6,575 bases of DNA from Mesotoga sp. (lineage in GTDB: Bacteria; Thermotogota; Thermotogae; Petrotogales; Kosmotogaceae): positions 1 to 6,575 of the forward strand of contig WOZY01000242.1 of NCBI GenBank assembly GCA_011620045.1, given 5' to 3'. Position 1 is the first letter of the stretch. Each line of letters opens with the position of its first letter. Shown piece by piece: positions 1 to 5,040 of this stretch. The position numbers were made by a program, and so were the translations under genes. The notes beneath the pieces were generated by a model. That model was not told where the DNA came from. It made no database searches and was given only the letters and a program-made list of their open reading frames with translations.

Positions 1-51
1 TTAGAAGGTTTGAGGATCGGACTTCGCACCTATAATAAGGTCCCGAGCTAA
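1..51 (+). CDS. possible 3' end of an upstream protein-coding gene (partial)
   Basis: Reading from base 1 in frame 1 gives 16 sense codons ending at a TAA (49-51), with predicted C-terminus GLRTYNKVPS. Codon choice is unremarkable for this genome, and the gene would lie in the same direction as murA with about 110 bases between them. The fragment is too short to assign to a family, and frame 3 is also open for about 10 codons, so this could be chance. I do not recognise the product. The call rests only on an open frame at the window edge. Confidence 0.3.
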   Translation, partial: LEGLRIGLRTYNKVPS

Positions 52-70
52 CAGAATAATAGAATTACTA

Positions 71-79
71 TGGTATGAT
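71..79 (+). promoter_or_regulatory. candidate extended -10 promoter upstream of murA (P1)
   Basis: TGGTATGAT fits an extended -10 (TGN followed by TATGAT, 5 of 6 to the sigma-70 consensus). No good -35 hexamer sits 16-18 bases upstream, which an extended -10 can tolerate. Transcription would start near base 86 and leave a leader of roughly 77 bases before murA. This is one of two weak candidates in this gap. Confidence 0.3.
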
Positions 80-84
80 CGATC

Positions 85-112
85 TTCCCACTGCCCTTAC
101 CTCTGATAAAAT
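85..112 (+). promoter_or_regulatory. candidate sigma-70-type promoter upstream of murA (P2)
   Basis: TTCCCA (85-90, 4 of 6 to the -35 consensus), a 16-base spacer and TAAAAT (107-112, 5 of 6 to the -10 consensus). The -10 is preceded by TGA, giving an extended -10. The predicted start near base 119 leaves a leader of about 44 bases with the murA ribosome-binding site in it. Of the two candidates before murA this has the better combined spacing, but it is still only a pattern match. Confidence 0.38.
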
Positions 113-162
113 AATAGTGCGGTCGTATCTTCTAAACTCGATGAAAAGATTGGAGGGTTATT

Positions 163-1431
163 ATGAGCCAGCTCGTTGTTATGGGAAACACACGTCTCAA
201 AGGCGAGATAAGGGCAAGTGGCTCCAAGAATTCAGTGCTACCCATTCTGGCGGCTACAGTAATGATTGAAGAGCCAGTCGTCTTCAAGAATGTGCCAGAA
301 TTGCGAGATGTCCAGACGATGATATCAATACTTCAGCAAATTGGAAAGACAGTCTCTTTCGAAAATGAAACCGTCACAATAATGCCTGGAGAGATTCTAG
401 TAGGAAACGTTCCCTATGAACTCGTAAGAAAAATGAGAGCCTCATTCAACATTATTGGTCCTCTCGCCATGATTTGTGGTTGGGCGAAGGTTGGAAAGCC
501 TGGTGGTTGCAATATTGGCCAGCGTCCTGTAGATTTTCATCTCAAGGGTTTAGAGGCTTTTGGATTCAAGATAACCGAAGAGCACGGCGACGTTATGGCC
601 GTAATTCCGCAGAATTTCGAGAAAGAGATAATCTATGCTCTTCCGTTTCCCAGTGTAGGAGCTACCGAACAGTTAATGACTACTGCAACGCTTATGGAGG
701 GGAGCAAGGTAACGATTGAAAACGCCGCCCGAGAACCCGAAATTTCTGATCTTCAGAACTTTCTTAACAAGTGTGGTGCAAAAGTCAGTGGTGCTTCAAC
801 TCCAACCATCAAAGTGACGGGAGTTGGAAAGCTTAATGGAGCAGAGTATTCAGTTATTCCAGATAGAGTAGAAATCGGAACGTATTTGCTCGGAGCGATC
901 GCCACCAAAGGTGATATCAAAGTCTATGGAGCGATAGCAGACCATTTGATCGCCCTGCTGAGCATTCTCGAAGAGATGGGTGCCGGCATCGAAAAGAGCC
1001 ATGAATACTTGCGAGCTTTCTGGAAAGGCCCCTTGAAACCTGTTAGAGTATCATCTGAACCATACCCTGGATTTCCAACAGATCTTCAACCAATAATAAC
1101 GGCCGTCTTGGCGACGGTAGAGGGCACTTCGGTGCTTGAGGAAAACGTCTTCGAAAACCGTTTTGGATACGTAGATGAGCTAAATCGTATGGGGGCTAAG
1201 ATTAAGGTTTCAAGCAGTCATGCAAATATCCGCGGAGTGAGCAAGCTGAGCGGAGCAGAAGTAATTGCCCCAGATATCAGGGCTGGAGCAGCTCTTGTCA
1301 TGGCCGGACTTGCCGCCGATGGAGAAACAATTATCAACAACGTAACTCACCTATTCAGAGGTTACGAGAGATTTCAAGAGAAACTGAGAACACTCGGAGC
1401 AAAGATAACGCTTTATCCCGACGAAGAATGA
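163..1431 (+). CDS. murA: UDP-N-acetylglucosamine 1-carboxyvinyltransferase MurA
   Basis: This enzyme transfers enolpyruvate from phosphoenolpyruvate to UDP-N-acetylglucosamine, the first committed step of cytoplasmic peptidoglycan precursor synthesis. The 422-residue length is normal for the EPSP-synthase-like MurA family, which has two inverse alpha/beta barrel domains. Visible motifs are SGSKNS with Lys22, PGGCNIGQRPVD with the catalytic cysteine at Cys116 (the position attacked by fosfomycin) and Arg121, PGFPTDLQP with Asp307 (equivalent to the E. coli Asp305 general base), DIRAGAALV at 371-379, and RGYE with Arg399. The residue before Arg399 is Phe where many MurA proteins have Asp (HLFRGYE rather than H-I/L-DRGYE). 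The ATG at 163 is supported by GGAGG at 152-156 with a 6-base gap; the next in-frame ATG at codon 7 has no comparable site. Cys116 predicts a fosfomycin-sensitive type at this residue. The gene appears to be transcribed alone, with a possible terminator on its stop codon. Confidence 0.96.
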   Translation: MSQLVVMGNTRLKGEIRASGSKNSVLPILAATVMIEEPVVFKNVPELRDVQTMISILQQIGKTVSFENETVTIMPGEILVGNVPYELVRKMRASFNIIGPLAMICGWAKVGKPGGCNIGQRPVDFHLKGLEAFGFKITEEHGDVMAVIPQNFEKEIIYALPFPSVGATEQLMTTATLMEGSKVTIENAAREPEISDLQNFLNKCGAKVSGASTPTIKVTGVGKLNGAEYSVIPDRVEIGTYLLGAIATKGDIKVYGAIADHLIALLSILEEMGAGIEKSHEYLRAFWKGPLKPVRVSSEPYPGFPTDLQPIITAVLATVEGTSVLEENVFENRFGYVDELNRMGAKIKVSSSHANIRGVSKLSGAEVIAPDIRAGAALVMAGLAADGETIINNVTHLFRGYERFQEKLRTLGAKITLYPDEE

Positions 1432-1442
1432 ATCGGGATTTT
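1415..1442 (+). terminator. possible intrinsic terminator overlapping the murA stop codon
   Basis: ATCCCGA (1415-1421) pairs perfectly with TCGGGAT (1433-1439), a 7-bp stem with an 11-base loop that contains the murA TGA. It is followed by TTTCTT. The stem is GC-rich in its middle but short, and the T tract is interrupted by a C, so termination may be partial. Its position between murA and the radical SAM/antiporter operon suits separation of the two units. Confidence 0.5.
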
Positions 1443-1464
1443 CTTGCAGGTTGCGAGATGCAAG
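1443..1464 (+). other. second short inverted repeat in the murA-radical SAM gap
   Basis: CTTGCA (1443-1448) and TGCAAG (1459-1464) are perfect inverted repeats around a 10-base spacer, immediately downstream of the possible terminator. No T tract follows, so it is unlikely to terminate by itself. It could be an RNA hairpin or an operator-like site in the region that must hold the promoter of the downstream operon. I found no convincing -35/-10 pair between 1440 and 1526. A 6-bp arm can also arise by chance. Confidence 0.25.
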
Positions 1465-1526
1465 CAAATCTGGTTATCCGTTTGCCGTCCTATGTTCTCA
1501 GAGAAGATCAAAAAAGGGATTGATTA

Positions 1527-2453
1527 ATGGATTTAAACGCAGAAAAACTCGACAGAGTACAGAAAGCAATAGAAAAAACGAGAGAAAGACTGCACTCTTG
1601 TGACCTGTGCCCTAAGAAATGTTATGTGAACAGGTATGAGACTCCTGGTTTCTGCATGCAGAGGATCGAACCAAGAGTTTCAGCAACCGTACTACACTTT
1701 GGGGAAGAACCACCTTTGGTGAAGGAAGGCGGTGCAGGTGCAGTCTTTTTCAGCGGTTGTACTATGAGCTGCGTCTACTGCCAGAATTTCTCATTCAGTC
1801 AAAAGAATACCGGTAGGGATCTGTCATTTGAGGAACTCTCAAGATACCTCATCAAGATTCAGAAAGAAGGTGCTGTCTGCCTAGATCTTGTGACTCCCAC
1901 TCCAAATCTGTATGGATTTCTCAAAGCCTATAAACTCGCTCTGGAAGAGGACTTTGCGCTTCCCGTGGTATTCAACACAAGCGGTTATGAAGAAGTAAGT
2001 ACCCTAGAACTTCTCGACGGTATTGAGGATATTTACCTTTCGGATATCAGATATACGGATGACGAAATCGGAAGAAGGCACTCTCTTGTTCCTGATTACT
2101 GGACCGTCACAAAGAAGGCCGTAAAGGAAATGTTCAGACAAACAGGTGCCTTCAGGGAAGAATCGATGCGAGGAGTCATAGTAAGGCATCTCGTTCTTCC
2201 TGAAAGAATTGCAGGTACTGAAGAGATGGCCGAATTCCTGGCCTTCGAGTTATCTTCGTCGGTTCCAGTATCGCTCATGTCACAATACCGGCCCGTTTAC
2301 AGAGCCAGAGAATTCTCGGAACTCTCGAGAAGAATAACGGAAGAAGAATACGATTATGCACTTGATGTGATTGATAGATTTGGTCTTACTGGATGGATGC
2401 AACATTTCGAATCTAAGGAGAATTACAGGGCCAAACCTTTGAGGTGGGACTAG
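1527..2453 (+). CDS. PflX-type (COG1313) radical SAM protein
   Basis: The radical SAM signature CxxxCxxC is present at Cys78, Cys82 and Cys85 and would bind a [4Fe-4S] cluster that cleaves S-adenosylmethionine. An N-terminal cysteine set, Cys25, Cys28, Cys32 and Cys43 (CDLCPKKC then GFC), is the hallmark of the PflX-like family and may bind a second metal or cluster. Other family signatures are HFGEEPP (57-63), GAVFFSGC (71-78), YLSDIRY (170-176), VPDYW (188-192), the RHLVLP segment (220-225) and MSQYRP (251-256). The 308-residue length is normal. The family resembles pyruvate formate-lyase activating enzymes, but its substrate is not established and no glycyl-radical enzyme lies nearby, so PFL activation should not be assumed. 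The ATG at 1527 has AGGGA at 1515-1519. The gene ends one base before mrpE starts and carries the mrpE ribosome-binding site, so it is probably co-transcribed with the antiporter genes. Confidence 0.88.
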   Translation: MDLNAEKLDRVQKAIEKTRERLHSCDLCPKKCYVNRYETPGFCMQRIEPRVSATVLHFGEEPPLVKEGGAGAVFFSGCTMSCVYCQNFSFSQKNTGRDLSFEELSRYLIKIQKEGAVCLDLVTPTPNLYGFLKAYKLALEEDFALPVVFNTSGYEEVSTLELLDGIEDIYLSDIRYTDDEIGRRHSLVPDYWTVTKKAVKEMFRQTGAFREESMRGVIVRHLVLPERIAGTEEMAEFLAFELSSSVPVSLMSQYRPVYRAREFSELSRRITEEEYDYALDVIDRFGLTGWMQHFESKENYRAKPLRWD

Positions 2454-2807
2454 ATGATTTTCGTAATCTCGTTTTTTCTCTGGATCACCTTTTTTGGAAG
2501 GTTTACTCTAGCCTCAGTGGTATCGGGTTTGCTTGTATCTGTCCTGGTGCAGTATGTATCTGCAAGGCTTATCAGCCCTGGTCCAGTTCTCGGTACCGTA
2601 TTTCGAATCACCCTCGCTTTACCCGTTGCAGTCTTCCAATCGTTCAGAATCATCTTCTCGAAACCCGTATTCACGGTAAGGAGTGAAAAGGCACCTGAGA
2701 ACAGAATCGTTGAATTCGGGAAGATTATCTCTATTACAATGACTCCAGAGGAAGTTGTCATTTCGAAAGACAGAGAAGGCCTGTTGATCCACGAGGTGAA
2801 AAAGTGA
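2454..2807 (+). CDS. mrpE: Mrp/Mbh antiporter subunit E (MbhA-like)
   Basis: A small membrane subunit of the multisubunit Na+/H+ antiporter. Two or three hydrophobic stretches fill residues 1-37 and about 44-68, followed by a charged cytoplasmic tail. The tail holds the family's C-terminal pattern in altered form: ISITMTPEEVVI (92-103) where MrpE proteins usually have I-T-L-T-P-G-T, then LLIHEV (110-115) matching the usual L-Y-V-H ending. At 117 residues it is shorter than the roughly 160 of Bacillus MrpE. The ATG directly abuts the radical SAM stop codon (TAG then ATG), with GAGGTG at 2441-2446 as ribosome-binding site inside the upstream gene. It ends in a 4-base GTGA overlap with mrpF. Family assignment leans on the tail motif plus position in the operon. 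Confidence 0.85.
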   Translation: MIFVISFFLWITFFGRFTLASVVSGLLVSVLVQYVSARLISPGPVLGTVFRITLALPVAVFQSFRIIFSKPVFTVRSEKAPENRIVEFGKIISITMTPEEVVISKDREGLLIHEVKK

Positions 2808-3052
2808 CCTTCTATATTACAATGGCGGCAATAATTTCTTCTATTGTGATGCTTGTCTGGTTTGCGGCAAGCAGTGATCCCTGGAAGCTGCTGATAGCCT
2901 ACTCTTCCATTTCGACAAGGCTTCTTATAGGCGTCATATTTATTGAAATGGTTACCGGAGTTGATTTCGTTTCAAGCGTTGCGCTGCTTTTTCTTATACT
3001 CAACACAAGTGGTACGATTATTGCAGCGTATTATCTTGTGGTCAGAAGATGA
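2804..3052 (+). CDS. mrpF: Mrp/Mbh antiporter subunit F (MbhB-like)
   Basis: An 82-residue protein with three predicted membrane helices (about 3-21, 38-52 and 57-79), the size and topology of MrpF. The segment after helix 1 reads DPWKLLIAYSSIS (25-37), where most MrpF proteins carry P-D-R-x-x-A-x-D with functionally important aspartates; only Asp25 remains near this place. Assignment therefore depends on size, topology and position between mrpE and mrpG more than on motif. The start is GTG at 2804, overlapping the mrpE TGA, with GAGGTG (2793-2798) five bases upstream. It overlaps mrpG by ATGA. Confidence 0.8.
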   Translation: MTFYITMAAIISSIVMLVWFAASSDPWKLLIAYSSISTRLLIGVIFIEMVTGVDFVSSVALLFLILNTSGTIIAAYYLVVRR

Positions 3053-3330
3053 CGAGAATCGTGGGGTACCTATTCCTGATACCGGGTCTGTTTTTCGTTT
3101 TCGCAGGCACACTCAGGGCCATCCTGGCACACACGATCATTGGGACTCTTCATTTCTTAACGGTTGCCGACACTGTTGGATTGATATTCATCGTCATTTC
3201 TGCTTCTTTCTTTGGCCTGTTAACGATAATTGAGATGCTTGCATTTATCGTCGCTTTGATGGTCACTGGACCGCTAGTAACTCACGTAATCGCAAGGGCC
3301 TTCATTAACTCGGGGGGAAAAGAGAAATGA
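3049..3330 (+). CDS. mrpG: Mrp/Mbh antiporter subunit G (MbhC-like)
   Basis: A 93-residue protein with three predicted membrane helices (about 4-22, 42-58 and 60-78). Recognisable MrpG features are LHFLTVADTVGL (34-45), matching the usual R-L-H-A-A-T-K-A-D-T-L-G block but with Val in place of Lys before Ala-Asp-Thr, and GPLVTHVIARA (74-84), matching the family's P-V-A/T-T-H-x-L-A-R-A ending. MrpG is a small structural subunit of the antiporter module. There is no strong ribosome-binding site ahead of the ATG, so expression probably relies on coupling through the ATGA overlap with mrpF. The 3' end overlaps the next gene by ATGA. Confidence 0.88.
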   Translation: MTRIVGYLFLIPGLFFVFAGTLRAILAHTIIGTLHFLTVADTVGLIFIVISASFFGLLTIIEMLAFIVALMVTGPLVTHVIARAFINSGGKEK

Positions 3331-4016
3331 ATTTTGTCTTAATCGGAATCAGTTCTCTTTATCTAGTTAGCGCGATAATCGTCCTTTCATCTAAGACTAA
3401 CTTCCAGAGCGTTATCTGGTTTGGCATTATGGGTTCGGTCTCGGCCGTCATCATGATGATAATAGGAGCGCCAGATGTCGCGATGACACAGTTTTCTGTC
3501 GGAGTTGCACTAGTTCTAATCGTCTACATAATGGCGTTGAAGAAGCAACGCCGTGTTCGTCTCGGATTTCTCGATGTGCCTTCGATGATAGAGGAGTCGC
3601 CTTCCGGTCTAAGAGGGCTGGAGTGGGAGATTATTCGGCTTGTTGACGAAAAAGAAGGTTATCACGTTGAACCAGTGAAGTTCTCTTCGAAGGAAGAAGC
3701 ATTGAAAGCAGTTGAGAACCATGAAGTCGATCTGATTTGCGGAGCATTTACAGAGGACGACGTTTCAGGCAGAACAAAGGGCATCCCTTATCTAGAGACT
3801 TCAATATTTGTCTGCAATGGAGAGGAAATTGATTTTGCGAGACTGAAACATTTGAGCAGAAACGCTATTTCTCCTACGCCGGAATTCCTGAAGAAGAGCA
3901 GCTATGTCTTTGTCATTTCCATGAATTCGCCGGATCTGGAAAGAGATATTCATGAAGGATTGAACGAGATTCGATCTTCAGGGAGTATCGAAAAGATAGT
4001 GGGGCGGTACCTGTGA
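3327..4016 (+). CDS. DUF4040 (MbhD/MrpA-C-like) subunit fused to a truncated solute-binding-protein-like domain
   Basis: Residues 1-71 are a DUF4040 membrane domain with three helices (about 3-20, 29-47 and 52-70) and the signature GAPDVAMTQFSVGVAL (47-62). This matches MbhD and the C-terminal part of MrpA, which help build the ion path next to MrpB. The remaining 158 residues are not typical of this subunit. From about residue 76 they read like a family-3 solute-binding protein: first strand VRLGFLD (77-83), SGLRGLEWEIIRLV (93-106), strand VEPVKF (114-119), a helix, then VDLICGAF (134-141), Arg149, PYLET (154-158), and a terminal SPDLERDI helix with SSGSIEKIVGRYL (217-229). Full domains have about 220-230 residues; here the second lobe is reduced to roughly 30 residues (164-192). 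KKQRRVR (72-78) after helix 3 places the soluble part in the cytoplasm. A frameshift is unlikely because the frame is continuous and both ends overlap neighbours by ATGA and GTGA. Confidence 0.85.
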   Translation: MNFVLIGISSLYLVSAIIVLSSKTNFQSVIWFGIMGSVSAVIMMIIGAPDVAMTQFSVGVALVLIVYIMALKKQRRVRLGFLDVPSMIEESPSGLRGLEWEIIRLVDEKEGYHVEPVKFSSKEEALKAVENHEVDLICGAFTEDDVSGRTKGIPYLETSIFVCNGEEIDFARLKHLSRNAISPTPEFLKKSSYVFVISMNSPDLERDIHEGLNEIRSSGSIEKIVGRYL

Positions 4017-4684
4017 AGATAGCAGGAATCATAGCAGTTACAATGATCTTTGTCATTGTTATGCTTTCATTTGACTCCTCGGGAAATATCCCCAGGCCGA
4101 TAGAGCAAATAGTGGATCGAGTCAATGTGCCCAATGCAGTTACAAGCGTTTATCTCGAGACGAGACTCTATGACACGATATTCGAGATAATCGTCTTCAG
4201 CATAACGGCTCTAGGAGTAGCTTCGCTCTTTGCATCGCTACCGGTTAACCGCGACGAAGATCAGCACGTTTTTGGGACCGTTACGGTCTATAGCGGTGGG
4301 CTCGCCGCCTTGTCGATAACCCTTTTCTTATATGTCGTAATAAACGGTCACATAACCCCGGGTGGAGGCTTTGTTGGCGGAGTTGTGCTTGCAACCGGCG
4401 TAATCACTTATGGCCTCACTTCCAGTTTCAAGAAGGCAAGTGTTCATTATGATAAGTTGAAGATCGAGATACTTGAGAACATAAGTCTCATGATAATTTT
4501 TGCATTCTCAACTCTGATTATCCTTTTCCCAGAAACCCACTCACAATTACTTTCTGCGGCTAGCTTTGGTTCAACTTTCAGCGGTGGGCTAATCCCGATC
4601 CTGAACATTCTCATCGGAATCAAAGTGTACGCCGGTGCATGGAAGATGTCCAGTGAGTTCATAAATAGGCGGGGGACACTATGA
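4013..4684 (+). CDS. mrpB: Mrp/Mbh antiporter subunit B with an MbhE-like N-terminal domain
   Basis: A 223-residue membrane protein in two parts. The N-terminal part (1-75) has a helix at 3-20, then VPNAVTSVYLETRLYDTIFE (39-58) and a second helix. This is the pattern of MbhE / the distal end of MrpA, where a conserved Arg-x-x-Asp-Thr segment leads into the membrane. The C-terminal part is an MnhB/MrpB domain with the signature HITPGGGFVGG (113-123) and four further helices (about 88-110, 121-136, 152-171 and 190-210). In hydrogenase-type clusters these are separate genes (mbhE, mbhF); here they are one. The start is GTG at 4013 in a GTGA overlap with the upstream stop codon; a G-rich stretch at 4001-4007 may serve as a weak ribosome-binding site. 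It overlaps mrpC by ATGA. Confidence 0.9.
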   Translation: MKIAGIIAVTMIFVIVMLSFDSSGNIPRPIEQIVDRVNVPNAVTSVYLETRLYDTIFEIIVFSITALGVASLFASLPVNRDEDQHVFGTVTVYSGGLAALSITLFLYVVINGHITPGGGFVGGVVLATGVITYGLTSSFKKASVHYDKLKIEILENISLMIIFAFSTLIILFPETHSQLLSAASFGSTFSGGLIPILNILIGIKVYAGAWKMSSEFINRRGTL

Positions 4685-5040
4685 CAGGAACTATCGTAAT
4701 CTATTTCTCAATTTCGGGAATGCTCGTGGGAACGATCGGTATGATTCTCTCGAAGGACCTCATAAAGAAGATTCTCTCTTTAGGTATCGTGGAGACTTCA
4801 ATAAACCTCATGTACACAGGAATCTCAGCAAGAAGCGGGATAATACCTCCCATAGTCAGCGGTGATTTTTCAAATGCTTTCTACGCGGACCCCATACCTC
4901 AAGCAGTGATAATCACAGGGATTGTGATATCGTTTGCCCTGCTTTGTCTTTCACTCGTATTCGCGATCATAATATACAACAGATACCACACAATGAACGT
5001 TGAGACGATCGAGATGATCTTCGAGAGGGAAGAACGGTGA
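4681..5040 (+). CDS. mrpC: Mrp/Mbh antiporter subunit C (NuoK-like)
   Basis: A 119-residue NuoK/MrpC family protein with three membrane helices (about 4-22, 29-47 and 75-99). The diagnostic block is ADPIPQAVIITGIVISFA (69-86), close to the family's A-D-P-L-P-Q-A-L-V-L-T-A-I-V-I. The segment KILSLGIVETSINLM (30-44) corresponds to the buried second helix and carries Glu38. The charged C-terminal tail of about 20 residues is probably cytoplasmic. In the complex this subunit sits beside MrpD and helps form the ion path, as NuoK does beside NuoN in complex I. The ATG at 4681 overlaps the mrpB stop and has a G-rich site (4668-4675) at suitable spacing. It overlaps mrpD by GTGA. Confidence 0.92.
   Translation: MTGTIVIYFSISGMLVGTIGMILSKDLIKKILSLGIVETSINLMYTGISARSGIIPPIVSGDFSNAFYADPIPQAVIITGIVISFALLCLSLVFAIIIYNRYHTMNVETIEMIFEREER

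Noticed and set aside
77..84. GATCGATC palindrome in the murA leader as an operator
   Set aside because: An 8-base palindrome is expected by chance at this scale and has no second copy nearby.
75..269. A 64-codon + strand frame starting before murA
   Set aside because: It overlaps the start of murA in another frame, has no ribosome-binding site and no family-like content; murA is certain.
1527..2453. Calling the radical SAM gene a pyruvate formate-lyase activase
   Set aside because: The extra N-terminal cysteines and PflX-type motifs differ from PflA, and no glycyl-radical enzyme gene is near.
2450..2761. A 103-codon - strand frame opposite mrpE
   Set aside because: It lies wholly opposite mrpE, whose membrane pattern and operon overlaps are convincing; the antisense frame has no ribosome-binding site or recognisable motif.
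3327..4016. The fused DUF4040/binding-protein gene as an assembly chimera or frameshift product
   Set aside because: The frame is continuous, codon use is like the neighbours, and both ends keep the exact NTGA overlaps of the operon, so an artefact is unlikely.
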